Origin: Heliomicrobium modesticaldum Ice1
Lineage (GTDB): Bacteria > Bacillota > Desulfitobacteriia > Heliobacteriales > Heliobacteriaceae
Assembly (NCBI RefSeq): GCF_000019165.1
Contig: NC_010337.2
Span: 2,657,501 to 2,721,500 of the forward strand
DNA: 64,000 nucleotides
Direction of reading: 5' to 3'
The translations under genes and the position numbers were made by a program. A model generated the notes under the pieces. The model was given only the letters and a program-made list of their open reading frames with translations. It did not search any database and was not told where the DNA came from. How positions within the stretch are numbered: the first letter of the stretch is position 1; each line of letters starts with the position of its first letter. Shown here piece after piece: positions 9,807 to 18,595 of the stretch.

Positions 9807-11048
9807 TCAGGGGCTCGCTACGCGCCGGACAGCATCCAACGCTGGATCGACCGGCACGGGCAGCCCGGCCGCCCGGATGGCGCTGGCGATGTCCTTCAAG
9901 CCATTTCCCGTGACGATGACAGCCACCACATCGTCAGGGCCGATGATCCCTTGACGGCGAGCCTCCTGGACGCCGGCCACACCGGTGGCGCCGGCCGGTT
10001 CGCCAAAGACGGCGGCCTTGCGGGCCAGGGTGGTCATGGCTTCGAGGATGGCCTGGTCGGGTACGGCGACATAAGCCCCGCCCGATTCTGTCACGGCTCG
10101 CAGCCCTTTGACAAAATTGCGGGGGTGACCGACGGCGATGGAATCAGCCAAGGTATCGGCCTCACAAGGGGTGAGCCTTTTCCCCTCCCGCCAGGCGGTG
10201 ACGAAGGGCTGGCAACCGGCGGCCTGCACACCCAGGATCTTCGGCGTCTTTTCGATCCAGCCGATGCGCTGCATCTCCTTGAAGCCTTTCCAGACGCCGC
10301 CGATAGTGCAGCCGTCGCCGACAGAGACGACGACCCAGTCGGGGAAGGCGCCCCGCTCCCGGAACTGCTCAACGAGTTCCAGGGCGACCGTTTTCTTCCC
10401 TTCAATTAGGTAAGCGTTGATGGCGCAGTTGCGGTTGTACCAGCCGAAGTGGCTGCTGGCCGCCATGCACAGTTCCCAGGCTTGATCATAGGTTCCTTGA
10501 ACGGAAAACACCTGGGCGCCGAAGACGAGCAACTGGGCCACCTTGGCTTCCGGCGCCCGCTTAGGAACGAAGATGGAGGCCGGCAGACCGGCGGCGGCGG
10601 CAAAGCCCGCTAAGGAGGAGGCCGCGTTGCCCGTGGAGGCACAGGTGATCCGGGAGGCGCCTCTCTCCATGGCCTTGAGAACCCCTACGGCGCTGGCCCG
10701 GTCCTTGAAAGAGGCCGTCGGGTTGCGGCCTTCATCTTTCACCCAGCAGTCGGCCACATCGAGCGTTTCTGCCAGCCTCGAGGCTCGATAGAGAGGCGTC
10801 CAGCCGACCTGCAGATGGCTGATCCGCTCCGGTTCGGCGACCGGCAGGAGCGGCAGGTACCGCCACATGGAGCGCGGTCCGCCCGCGCTGAAGGTGACAG
10901 GGTCCATCTCCGCCTTGACCGCCTCATAGTCATAGAGCACGTCGAGGATGCCCTCATGGTAGCCGCAGAGGGGACAGTAATAGTCCACATCGCCGGGATC
11001 ATGCTGTTTCCCGCAATGGATACACTGCAGTGCTAGCACATGTCTCAT
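9807..11048 (-). CDS. thrC: Threonine synthase
   Basis: A 413-residue PLP enzyme converting O-phospho-L-homoserine to threonine. Seen: an N-terminal four-cysteine pair (CIHCGKQHD and YYCPLCGY), as in many bacterial ThrC and ThrC-like proteins, then KDEGRNPTASFKDRAS at about residues 104-119 with the PLP lysine, STGNAASSLAGFAAAAG as the substrate/phosphate loop, and SVGDGCTIGG. ATG at 11048 is chosen over the upstream GTG-containing extension because AGGGGTGAG precedes it and the Cys motif begins right after. The PLP enzyme downstream may be co-transcribed. No hom or thrB gene is adjacent. Confidence 0.87.
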   Translation of the reverse strand: MRHVLALQCIHCGKQHDPGDVDYYCPLCGYHEGILDVLYDYEAVKAEMDPVTFSAGGPRSMWRYLPLLPVAEPERISHLQVGWTPLYRASRLAETLDVADCWVKDEGRNPTASFKDRASAVGVLKAMERGASRITCASTGNAASSLAGFAAAAGLPASIFVPKRAPEAKVAQLLVFGAQVFSVQGTYDQAWELCMAASSHFGWYNRNCAINAYLIEGKKTVALELVEQFRERGAFPDWVVVSVGDGCTIGGVWKGFKEMQRIGWIEKTPKILGVQAAGCQPFVTAWREGKRLTPCEADTLADSIAVGHPRNFVKGLRAVTESGGAYVAVPDQAILEAMTTLARKAAVFGEPAGATGVAGVQEARRQGIIGPDDVVAVIVTGNGLKDIASAIRAAGLPVPVDPALDAVRRVASP

Positions 11049-11214
11049 CGTCTCACCCCTGCCTGATCGTAGACGCGAAAAGCAGGCCAACGGTTGTCCG
11101 TTTCATAACACTTATGTATTTCGGTAAGACAATCACTTTCGTATCACCTCGCTGCCCTGATGAGGGCGCCCATCTGCTCCCGCGGGATGAGAAGGCGCCC
11201 TGACAGCGACGATG

Positions 11215-11583
11215 CTACTGCATGAACTCCCCGAAGTTCGGCTCCACCGCCCTGGGCGCATCGCCCCAGAGGCGTTCCAAGGCATAATGGTCTCGCGTCT
11301 CGGGGCGGAAGATGTGAACAACCACATCGCCGTAGTCCATCAGCACCCAGCGCCCGTCTCGGTAGCCTTCTACGCGCAGGGTGTGGCGGCCGTAATCCTT
11401 CAGTTTTTCTTCGATGTTCATGCAGATGGCTTGCACCTGGGGCGTCGAATTGCCGTTGCAGAGGACAAAATAGTCAGTCACATTCGACTTGCCGCGCAGA
11501 TCGAGAAGGGTGATGTCATAGGCTTTTTTATCGGCGGCCGCTTCGGCGATGGCGATGGCCGTTGCTTTGCTGTCTTGTCCCAA
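11215..11583 (-). CDS. rsfS: Ribosomal silencing factor RsfS
   Basis: A 122-residue RsfS/Iojap protein. Seen: DLRGKSNVTDYFVLCNGNS at about residues 28-46, GYRDGRWVLMDYGDVVVHIF in the C-terminal half and ALERLWGDAP, all family hallmarks. Family knowledge: it binds ribosomal protein L14 (uL14) and blocks subunit joining in slow growth. It follows yqeK on the same strand with a 60-bp gap, the common nadD-yqeK-rsfS order of Firmicutes. The start appears to be TTG with AGGAAAGGG upstream. Confidence 0.93.
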   Translation of the reverse strand: MGQDSKATAIAIAEAAADKKAYDITLLDLRGKSNVTDYFVLCNGNSTPQVQAICMNIEEKLKDYGRHTLRVEGYRDGRWVLMDYGDVVVHIFRPETRDHYALERLWGDAPRAVEPNFGEFMQ

Positions 11584-11643
11584 GTTACCCTTTCCTCCCT
11601 GTTTATTGTTTCTACGTGATGGCTTTGTGTGATGATAGTCCTT

Positions 11644-12309
11644 TTAACGATTGGGCTTTTCCGTTGTTTTTTCGATATGTTGTTGACTGTCCATGCCTTC
11701 CCGTTTTCGCTCCAGGATTAACCGATTGCGCGTCTCGACCGTGAGGGGGTGCAGCAGCCCGCCTTTGCGGAGGACATGCTCGATCGCCTGATCGAGGCAG
11801 GCGAGGACGGCGCTGTCCAGCGACTGTCCAGCCAGTTTGCGGAGCCTGTCGACACCCTTGTAGGCCCGATTAGGTTCGATCTTGTCGGCCAGATAGACGA
11901 TCTTCTCCAGAAGGGCCATGCCGGGGTGGCCTATCGTGTGATGACGCACCGCCTTGAGCACCTCGTCATCATCGAGTCTGTACACCTTCGCCGCCCACCA
12001 GGCGCCGGCGTAGCCGTGGAGAAGTTCCACCTGATTTCGCTCCCACGGTTCGAGGGGAACGCCGGCCTCCTCACAGGCTTGCAGCAGCCGGTCGGAGGGC
12101 CATTCGCGGGCAATGTCATGGGCAAGGGCTGCAAGGCGGGCTCGCTCCGGATCAGCGCCCCATTGAACAGCCAATCGGTAAGCCGTTTCACCAGTCCCTA
12201 CCGTATGGATAAAACGACGCGGGCTCATCTCACGGGCCAGATCTTCTTGCAGGCGCCGGCTGATGGCTTGCCAATCTCCCAACAGGATCATCCTTTCCGT
12301 CATACACAA
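11644..12309 (-). CDS. yqeK: HD-domain bis(5'-nucleosyl)-tetraphosphatase YqeK
   Basis: A protein of about 221 residues with the HD-phosphohydrolase pattern: RFIHTVGTGE (first His), AALAHDIAREW (the HD pair), ELLHGYAGAWWA, VRHHTIGH and YLADKIEPNR. Family knowledge: YqeK proteins split Ap4A symmetrically to ADP. The gene sits between nadD and rsfS as usual, though here an RRM gene intervenes. The start is set at TTG 12309, 7 nt after AGGAGG; ATG 12303 is nearly equivalent. The AGGAGG lies in one arm of a hairpin (12316-12344), so translation may depend on opening it. The C-terminal tail after about residue 200 is highly charged. Confidence 0.88.
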   Translation of the reverse strand: MCMTERMILLGDWQAISRRLQEDLAREMSPRRFIHTVGTGETAYRLAVQWGADPERARLAALAHDIAREWPSDRLLQACEEAGVPLEPWERNQVELLHGYAGAWWAAKVYRLDDDEVLKAVRHHTIGHPGMALLEKIVYLADKIEPNRAYKGVDRLRKLAGQSLDSAVLACLDQAIEHVLRKGGLLHPLTVETRNRLILERKREGMDSQQHIEKTTEKPNR

Positions 12310-12315
12310 TAATAA

Positions 12316-12344
12316 ACCTCCTATCCCGCTACGGTCTAGGAGGT
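12316..12344 (-). promoter_or_regulatory. Hairpin sequestering the yqeK Shine-Dalgarno sequence
   Basis: On the minus strand ACCTCCTA pairs perfectly with TAGGAGGT across a 13-nt loop, and the second arm contains the AGGAGG of yqeK. TTTATTATT follows, so it could also act as a weak terminator of the RRM gene. Either reading couples yqeK expression to RNA folding. Confidence 0.55.
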
Positions 12345-12358
12345 GCATATAAATTCTT

Positions 12359-12613
12359 TTATTGATCCTGCCTGGGCTTGGCCTCGTTGACGGTCAGCAT
12401 CCTGCCTTCGTACTCGGCGCCATTCATGGCTTCCACCATGCGCTCGGCGTCTTCATCTCTGACCTCGACGAAACCGAAACCTCTTGAACGGCCGGTCTCT
12501 CTGTCTGTGATGATCCGGCTGCTCAAAACCTCCCCATAAGGGGAAAAAAGTTCTGTCAGGTTCTCGGGCTTGGTCGCCCAAGGCAAATTACCCACATAGA
12601 GGGTCCGCGTCAA
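12359..12613 (-). CDS. Small RNA-binding protein with a single RRM domain
   Basis: An 84-residue protein that is essentially one RNA recognition motif. RNP2 is LYVGNL at about residues 4-9 and RNP1 is RGFGFVEV near residue 44, with the aromatic residues that stack on RNA present. A short acidic/basic tail follows. Family knowledge: stand-alone RRM proteins of this kind occur in cyanobacteria and scattered other bacteria and bind single-stranded RNA; their cellular role is not well defined. The start is placed at TTG 12613 because GAGGTGA lies 6 nt upstream; ATG 12619 touches the SD directly. It separates nadD from yqeK, two genes that are usually adjacent. Confidence 0.9.
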   Translation of the reverse strand: MTRTLYVGNLPWATKPENLTELFSPYGEVLSSRIITDRETGRSRGFGFVEVRDEDAERMVEAMNGAEYEGRMLTVNEAKPRQDQ

Positions 12614-12707
12614 TCCCATTCACCTCACCATAAACCCTGATTCTGGCTTCAAGCGATATTCCTCTTCGCCCTGCGCTCGCGACTTAGTATGACCGGAAAC
12701 GGCGGGG

Positions 12708-13532
12708 TTATTCGCGAGGCTGCCGATGGCGCGACGCAAGATGGTAGACGCCGGTTTCCATAATGCGATGGAGCACCGGCTCAGGCAGCAGGTATTTGAC
12801 GGAGCGACCTTCATAGAGGCGCCGTCGGATATCGGTGGAGGAGATGGCCAAGGCCGGCACCTCGACTAGGTGGATCCGACCGGAAAAAGCCTCCATGCGC
12901 GCTACCGCTTTCCGGAGGTGGTCCCGGCCATAGCCGGGGCGGTAGGCGGCGATGAAGCGGCATTCGGCCATCAGCTGGTCGATCTGGCGCCAAGTCATGA
13001 TCTCCAGGATGGCGTCAGCGCCGGTGATGAAGAAAAACTCGGCCTGCTCTCCGTACTCACGCCGGAAGGCGCGAACCGTATCGATGGTGTAGGAATAGCC
13101 GGGGCGGATGACCTCTACGTCGGACATGCGAAAACGGGGGTTGGAACAGGTGGCCAATTCGGTCAGCCGGTAGCGTTCCCAGGGATCTGTGACGTCCTGG
13201 TGCTGCTTGTGCGGTGGTCGGCCTGAAGGCACGAAGACGACGACAGAGAGGTCGAACAGATCGGCCGCTGCCTCCGCCGTCACCAGGTGGCCGTAGTGGA
13301 CAGGGTCGAAGGTGCCGCCCATAATCCCCACGCGGACCATTGCTTCCCCTGTTTGCGCTGCCTCCTTTTGGGGCACTTTGATCTTGGGCACCTTGATCCC
13401 GTAACTGGTATCCACCCACTCATAGTGGGCCAAGTCTTCGGGGATGGAGATGACGACGCCGTGGGGACCGATGATAAAGCCCTTGCGCTCAACAGGGGAA
13501 TTAACGGATCTGTCCATCGCCGTAGCAGACAT
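12708..13532 (-). CDS. nadD: Nicotinate-nucleotide adenylyltransferase with an N-terminal extension
   Basis: The catalytic part begins with RVGIMGGTFDPVHYGH at about residue 66, the nucleotidyl-transferase HxGH motif. It ends with ISSTDIRRRLYEGRS, the second ATP-binding signature. It makes NaAD from NaMN and ATP in NAD synthesis. Seen: about 64 residues precede the normal NadD start, in frame with it. Their codons are mostly G/C-ending, like real coding sequence here, and contain GFIIGPHGVVISIPEDLAHY. An internal ATG at about 13340 has AGGGGAAG just upstream and would give a standard-length NadD. The long form starts inside the end of proA (32-bp overlap) without an obvious SD. Both forms may be made; I cannot tell which. 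Confidence 0.8.
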   Translation of the reverse strand: MSATAMDRSVNSPVERKGFIIGPHGVVISIPEDLAHYEWVDTSYGIKVPKIKVPQKEAAQTGEAMVRVGIMGGTFDPVHYGHLVTAEAAADLFDLSVVVFVPSGRPPHKQHQDVTDPWERYRLTELATCSNPRFRMSDVEVIRPGYSYTIDTVRAFRREYGEQAEFFFITGADAILEIMTWRQIDQLMAECRFIAAYRPGYGRDHLRKAVARMEAFSGRIHLVEVPALAISSTDIRRRLYEGRSVKYLLPEPVLHRIMETGVYHLASRHRQPRE

Positions 13533-14754
13533 ACTTGATCGTCGTCAACTCATTCAATCCCATAGGGCCGCGGGCATGCAGTTTCTGGGTGGAGATGCCG
13601 ATCTCGGCGCCCATGCCGAATTGGAAGCCGTCGGTGAAACGGGTGGAGGCGTTCACATAGACGGCAGCAGCGTCGACACGGCGGGTGAACTCACGGGCGC
13701 GGCTGTAGTCACGGGTGACGATGGCCTCCGAGTGGCCTGTCGAGTATTTGCGGATATGTTCCAGTGCCTCGTCAAAGCTGTCGACGATTTTCACGGCCAG
13801 GATCAGGTCGAGAAACTCAGTGGCATAATCTTCATCGGTGGCCTCCTTGATCCCGGAAAAGAGGCTCAACGTGCGGGGGCAGCCGCGCAGTTCCACGTTC
13901 ATCTCCGTCAACACCTTGCCGATATGAGGAATGAACTTGCGGGCCACATCCTGGTGGACGAGGAGCGACTCGGCAGCGTTGCAGACGCCAGGGCGCTGGC
14001 ACTTGGCATTGATGATAATCTTTTCTGCCATCTCCAGGTCGGCGTCGGCGTCGACGTAGATGTGGCAGTTGCCAACGCCCGTCTCAATGACCGGCACGGT
14101 GGCGTTTTTAACGACAGCCTGAATCAATCCGGCGCCGCCGCGAGGGATGAGCACGTCCAGGTATTCGTTCATGGTCATCATCTGTTGAGCCACTTCGCGG
14201 CTACTATCCTCCACCAGTTGAATCGCCCCTTCGGGGATACCTGCCTCTTCGGATGCTTTGGAAATGGCCTTGACGATGGCCATGTTGGAGCGGATCGCCT
14301 CAGAGCCGCCGCGCAGGATGACAGCGTTTCCTGTCTTCAGGCAGAGACCGGCGGCGTCCACGGTGACGTTGGGCCGGGCTTCGTAGATGATCCCAACGAC
14401 ACCAAGAGGAACGCGCACCTGGCCGATTTCCAGGCCGTTGGGGCGACGCCACTGGCGCTTTACCTCGCCGATCGGATCAGGCAGGCTGACAAGGGCGTAC
14501 AGGCCTTCCGCCATTTCTTCGATGCGCTTTTTGTTCAGCATCAACCGGTCCAAAAGCGCCTTGGACATGCCTTTTTGCCGTCCCGCTTCCATGTCGAGGG
14601 CGTTAGCGGCCAGGATCTCTTCTTCCTGGGCTACTAGGGCATAAGCCATCGCTTCAAGGGCCTTGTTTTTGACCTGCGAGGACAAAGACCCCAATTTGTA
14701 GGCAGCGTCCTTCGCTTTTTTACCCTTTAATGACAGTTCGGAATATACGATCAT
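13501..14754 (-). CDS. proA: Glutamate-5-semialdehyde dehydrogenase (gamma-glutamyl phosphate reductase)
   Basis: A 417-residue ALDH-fold enzyme, the second step of proline synthesis from glutamate. Seen: PLGVVGIIYEARPNVTVDAA at about residues 116-135, LRGGSEAIRSN, the catalytic cysteine segment KCQRPGVCNAAESLL near 252-266, and the C-terminal GPMGLNELTTIKYV. ATG at 14754 has AGGGGGAAA upstream. The gene follows proB by 53 bp, so the pair forms a proBA operon. Its last 32 bp overlap the long form of nadD. Confidence 0.95.
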   Translation of the reverse strand: MIVYSELSLKGKKAKDAAYKLGSLSSQVKNKALEAMAYALVAQEEEILAANALDMEAGRQKGMSKALLDRLMLNKKRIEEMAEGLYALVSLPDPIGEVKRQWRRPNGLEIGQVRVPLGVVGIIYEARPNVTVDAAGLCLKTGNAVILRGGSEAIRSNMAIVKAISKASEEAGIPEGAIQLVEDSSREVAQQMMTMNEYLDVLIPRGGAGLIQAVVKNATVPVIETGVGNCHIYVDADADLEMAEKIIINAKCQRPGVCNAAESLLVHQDVARKFIPHIGKVLTEMNVELRGCPRTLSLFSGIKEATDEDYATEFLDLILAVKIVDSFDEALEHIRKYSTGHSEAIVTRDYSRAREFTRRVDAAAVYVNASTRFTDGFQFGMGAEIGISTQKLHARGPMGLNELTTIKYVCYGDGQIR

Positions 14755-14807
14755 GTCTTTTTCCCCCTGTTTCGCCTGTGGTTCTTTTACGCCTGCGCTA
14801 TCGTGGG

Positions 14808-15956
14808 CTAGCCGATATGCCGAGAGACCATGACGGTCAGATTGTCCCGGTGAACGACCTCGTCAACACCTTTCACGCCCAGAACGGCTTCGATGTCCTG
14901 GCATTGTTTCCCCATGATGCGCCGGACCTGATCGGCCGAGTACTGGGTGACGCCGCGGGCTACTTCCAGGCCATCCGGCGAGATGATGCTCACCATGTCT
15001 CCGCTCTGAAACTCGCCTTCGGCGCCGGTAATGCCGCAGGGAAGCAGACTTTTACCGCCTGAGACGATGGCCTCGGCGGCGCCGGCGTCGATATGGATGC
15101 GGCCGCTGGAGGCGGAGCCGAAAGCCAGCCAGCGCTTATAACCGGGCAGTGGCGTTTCGTTGGGGACGAACAATGTCCCCACCTCCGCCCCGTTCATGAT
15201 CTCCCGGAGCGCGTTGGGGCGGCTGCCCCGGGCGATGACCATGGCTACACCCGATTCGACGGCGATTTTGGCCGCTTGCAGCTTCGTCGCCATGCCGCCG
15301 GTGCCCAGGTTTGTGCCTGCGCCGGCCGCCATCGCCTCGATCTCCGGTGTGATCTCGGCCACTTCGGGGATGAAGACGGCAGTCGGATCCACCCGCGGGT
15401 TGGCCGAGTAGAGTCCGTCGATATCGGTCAGCAGGATCAACAGGTCGCCTCGGACCAGGCCCGCCACCAGCGCCGACAAGGTGTCATTGTCGCCGAAGCG
15501 GAGGCGGATCTCATCAATGGCGACTGTATCGTTTTCATTAATGATGGGGATGACGTTCATCCGCAGGAGCGCCTCGAGGGTGTTGCCGGCGTTGATGTAG
15601 CGTTCCCGGAAGGCGAAGTCATCCCGCGTCAACAGCACCTGGGCGACGACGAGGCCATACTCAGCGAAGAGTTTTTCATACATGTGCATCAGGATGCCCT
15701 GGCCGACAGCGGCGCAAGCCTGTTTTTCCGGCACTGATTTGGGCCGCTTCTCTAGGCCTAGTCTCCCCATCCCGGCACCGACGGCGCCGGAAGTGACCAG
15801 TATGACCTGATGACCCCGATTAGAAAGATCCGCCAGTTGCCGGACGAGCTTTTCCATCTGCTCCAGATTGAGCTTGCCCGTGCCATGGGTCAAGATGCTG
15901 GTGCCCACCTTGACGATGACGCGGCGGGCTTTGGGCAGGTCTTGGCGTCCGAACAC
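14808..15956 (-). CDS. proB: Glutamate 5-kinase with C-terminal PUA domain
   Basis: A 382-residue enzyme phosphorylating glutamate at the start of proline synthesis. The kinase domain shows VIVKVGTSILTHGTGKL at the N-terminus, VTSGAVGAGMGRL, NENDTVAIDE and FGDNDTLSALVA. The GTGGMATKLQAAK segment near residue 210 closes the nucleotide site. The last ~100 residues (RIHIDAGAAEAIVSGGKSLL onward) form the PUA domain. GTG at 15956 is chosen as start because GGAGG lies 8 nt upstream; a TTG at 15971 is the longer alternative. Obg lies about 110 bp upstream on the same strand. Confidence 0.94.
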   Translation of the reverse strand: MFGRQDLPKARRVIVKVGTSILTHGTGKLNLEQMEKLVRQLADLSNRGHQVILVTSGAVGAGMGRLGLEKRPKSVPEKQACAAVGQGILMHMYEKLFAEYGLVVAQVLLTRDDFAFRERYINAGNTLEALLRMNVIPIINENDTVAIDEIRLRFGDNDTLSALVAGLVRGDLLILLTDIDGLYSANPRVDPTAVFIPEVAEITPEIEAMAAGAGTNLGTGGMATKLQAAKIAVESGVAMVIARGSRPNALREIMNGAEVGTLFVPNETPLPGYKRWLAFGSASSGRIHIDAGAAEAIVSGGKSLLPCGITGAEGEFQSGDMVSIISPDGLEVARGVTQYSADQVRRIMGKQCQDIEAVLGVKGVDEVVHRDNLTVMVSRHIG

Positions 15957-16083
15957 TGGGCGCACCTCCAAGTGGATTCGTTTCGTGCATTATTCTCGAT
16001 GCATTGAAAGTTTCCTGCCTTGACCCTTTTTACACATTTTTTCAGAATCGAGCAAATTGGGCAAATCGTTTATTTTTTCGTCA

Positions 16084-17412
16084 TCACCCATTTTCACCGT
16101 CATCGTCGCGTTCGGCATATTGAGCCGCATACTCGATGAAGTCAAAGTCCAGATCGCCGATGCGGACCGGATCGCCGTGCTGGCAACCGGCGTCTCTTAA
16201 TGCCTGATCGACGCCCATGACATCGAAGATGCGCTGCAGGCGAGCTACCGATTCTTCATTTTCCATGTCCGTCATGGCCACATGGCGCTCTACTTCCTTG
16301 CCGGTGACAACGAAAACGCCCTGTTCATCGCGGTGGATCTTGAAGCGTTCCTCTGTCTTGCCGGTAAAGCGGACATCCATATGGGCGTCAGCGGTGACCC
16401 TTTCAAAGACGACAGGCCCCAGTTCTTCCAGCCCTTTGTGAACATGATAGATGAGCGGTTCCAGCCCCTGCCGGGTGGCGGCGGAGATAGGGAAAATGAC
16501 AGCACCTTCGCCGAGCTTTTCCCGCAAGCGCGCCAGGTTTTCCTCAGCACCGGGCAGATCCATTTTATTGGCGGCGATAACCATCGGCTTATCGGCCAGT
16601 TCCGGTTTGTAGAGGGCCAGTTCCCGGTTGATGGCGTCGTAGTCTTCCAAGGGGTCGCGCCCTTCGCTGCCGGAGATATCCAGAACATGGATCAGGTAGC
16701 GAGTGCGCTCGGTATGGCGCAAGAAGTCATGACCTAAGCCGGCACCGGTGTGGGCGCCTTCGATCAGCCCCGGGATGTCGGCCATGACGAAACTCTGTCC
16801 CTCGGCGATGCGGACGACGCCCAGGTTGGGTTCCAGTGTCGTAAAATGATAGTTGGCGATCTTCGGACGGGCCGCCGATACGCTGGCGATGAGGGTTGAT
16901 TTGCCCACATTGGGGAAACCGACGAGCCCTACGTCAGCCAGCAGCTTCAATTCCAATTCCAGCCAATGCTCTTCGCCAGGTTCACCCTTTTCGGCGATCA
17001 GGGGCACCCGGTTGGTGGAACTGACAAACTTGGCGTTGCCCCGTCCGCCTCTTCCACCCCTGGCGGCGATGTACTGCTGGCCATCACAGGTGATATCCAC
17101 CAGGATCTTGCCTGTCTCGGCATCTTTGACAACGGTACCGATGGGCACCCGGACGGTCATGTCCTGGCCGTTGCGCCCGTGCATGTTCTTACCCATGCCG
17201 TGCTCGCCCCGTTCAGCCTTGTAGTGACGCTGGTAGCGAAAATCGACGAGGGTGCGCAGCCCTTCGTCGCCGATGAAGATGACGTTGCCGCCGTCGCCAC
17301 CGTCGCCGCCGTTGGGGCCGCCTTCAGGGACGTATTTTTCCCGGCGGAAGGAGACGATGCCGTTTCCCCCGTCACCGCCTTTGACGAATATCCTCGCCTG
17401 ATCGTAAAACAA
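16084..17412 (-). CDS. obg: Obg GTPase
   Basis: A 442-residue protein with the three Obg parts. The glycine-rich Obg fold at the N-terminus carries FVKGGDGGNGIVSFRREKYV, GGPNGGDGGDGGNV and RGGRGGRGN. The G domain has G1 GFPNVGKSTL near residue 167, G3 DIPGLIEGAHTGAGLGHDF and G4 NKMD. An OCT domain follows, then an acidic tail. Family knowledge: Obg acts in 50S subunit assembly and in stress and sporulation control. The start is TTG 17412 (MFYDQARIF, as in the family) 8 nt after GGAGG. It follows spo0B by about 100 bp, the classic spo0B-obg pair of spore formers. Confidence 0.96.
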   Translation of the reverse strand: MFYDQARIFVKGGDGGNGIVSFRREKYVPEGGPNGGDGGDGGNVIFIGDEGLRTLVDFRYQRHYKAERGEHGMGKNMHGRNGQDMTVRVPIGTVVKDAETGKILVDITCDGQQYIAARGGRGGRGNAKFVSSTNRVPLIAEKGEPGEEHWLELELKLLADVGLVGFPNVGKSTLIASVSAARPKIANYHFTTLEPNLGVVRIAEGQSFVMADIPGLIEGAHTGAGLGHDFLRHTERTRYLIHVLDISGSEGRDPLEDYDAINRELALYKPELADKPMVIAANKMDLPGAEENLARLREKLGEGAVIFPISAATRQGLEPLIYHVHKGLEELGPVVFERVTADAHMDVRFTGKTEERFKIHRDEQGVFVVTGKEVERHVAMTDMENEESVARLQRIFDVMGVDQALRDAGCQHGDPVRIGDLDFDFIEYAAQYAERDDDGENG

Positions 17413-17518
17413 CGGCGTCACCTCCTATGGAATCGAACCCAATTGTCGGTTCAGTGATACTTCGATTGCGGTGCTGATTAGCCGACCCCGCTACAGGGTG
17501 AGGCAATGACGATGATGA

Positions 17519-18082
17519 CTATTCGCGCAAAATAGCAGACAGTGTTATCGTCGCCATCGTCTCATCACGGTCGAGCCAATATGCTTTCAGAATGGGCTCA
17601 GGACCACAAAAGCGCAGACAGAGCACCGGTTCCTCCTCCGACTGGTCCCGTGTCGGGAGTAACGACTCGATCGCGGCCGACGCGACCGACGCTAATCGAC
17701 GGGCCTTGTGCTCGACCTGCCATGGTCGCGGTTCCCATCCCCGGTCAACCTGGACGCGCAGGTGAATGGCCTGTTCCCGCAGTTCCTGACCCTTGAGCAG
17801 CAGATGGGCGATGACCGGCAAGATGCCTAAGGTCATGATGCTGCCAGCCTCCTGGAGCTGCTGGGCCACATGGCGGAGGTATTCGAGAGAGCGCTCCCCC
17901 CGCCCCACCTGGATGTATCCTAAGATCGTCTGCAGATGGTTGATAAAATCGTGACGGAGTTCCCGCCACAGTTTCACCCAGGCGGGCGCATCGGGGCTGA
18001 AGCCGGCCAAGTGTATCTCGGCAGAACAACTTTCTATCGAGGTACTCCGATCCGATGCTTCCAGAAAACCACTCTCCACCAT
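17519..18082 (-). CDS. spo0B: Sporulation initiation phosphotransferase Spo0B-like protein
   Basis: A protein of about 187 residues with the alpha-helical hairpin signature LWRELRHDFINHLQTILGYI. The His of RHDFINH (about residue 44 from the chosen start) is the expected phospho-acceptor. Family knowledge: Spo0B relays phosphate between Spo0F and Spo0A; many Clostridia have only this partial Spo0B_a domain, and a phosphorelay role there is unproven. The position directly before obg matches the spo0B-obg operon. ATG 18082 has GAGTGG upstream; the frame extends without an SD to GTG 18139. The C-terminal half has weak similarity to anything I recognise, as is usual for this family. Confidence 0.75.
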   Translation of the reverse strand: MVESGFLEASDRSTSIESCSAEIHLAGFSPDAPAWVKLWRELRHDFINHLQTILGYIQVGRGERSLEYLRHVAQQLQEAGSIMTLGILPVIAHLLLKGQELREQAIHLRVQVDRGWEPRPWQVEHKARRLASVASAAIESLLPTRDQSEEEPVLCLRFCGPEPILKAYWLDRDETMATITLSAILRE

Positions 18083-18153
18083 TGGAAACCACTCCCGGCG
18101 GCGCCGGATCGGCATTGCTGAAGCCGCAGTCCGACGCACAATATTAATATTGA

Positions 18154-18182
18154 CAAAAAGCCCCCGGATTTCTCCGGGGGCT
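18154..18182 (-). terminator. Terminator of the rplU-prp-rpmA transcript, displaced by the intron
   Basis: On the minus strand AGCCCCCGGA and TCCGGGGGCT form a 10-bp stem followed by TTTTTGTC. Without the intron it would lie about 15 nt after the rpmA stop codon; it is now about 1.9 kb away. Confidence 0.85.
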
Positions 18183-18595
18183 GCTTTGGTGCGCCCGGCA
18201 TGGGCGTTGTCTCTAGGGTGGAAGTCCCGAACGCCGAAGGTGGCAGTAGGCGTTAGCTTAAGGCAAGGGTGTCCGCCGCGAGGCGGAATCTGAAGGAAGC
18301 CAGCGGCAAACCTCCGGCCCGAGGACCACGAACCCCAGGTGAGGCTAGCGGCAGTTGGATGAGCTTGCCGAACAAAGCGAAGTCCTTGTCACCGAAGGCT
18401 GCCGAGAGTAAATGGGGCGGGTAGATGGAGGGAAAGGCAACGTTCTTACCCGGGGAGGCCTGCCGGGGGACCAAGTAACTTGGGAAACCACGCCGAAAGG
18501 CGTGGCTGAACCGGCAGGAGTCAGCAGAGGTCATAGTAGGCTGGCCCGACGTCCGGCCAGATGAAGGACCGAACATGATGGAAGGGGAAGCGACG

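Noticed and set aside
12620-12814. 64-residue minus-strand frame between nadD and the RRM gene
   Set aside because: It overlaps the 3' end of nadD in another frame and has no SD or recognisable content.
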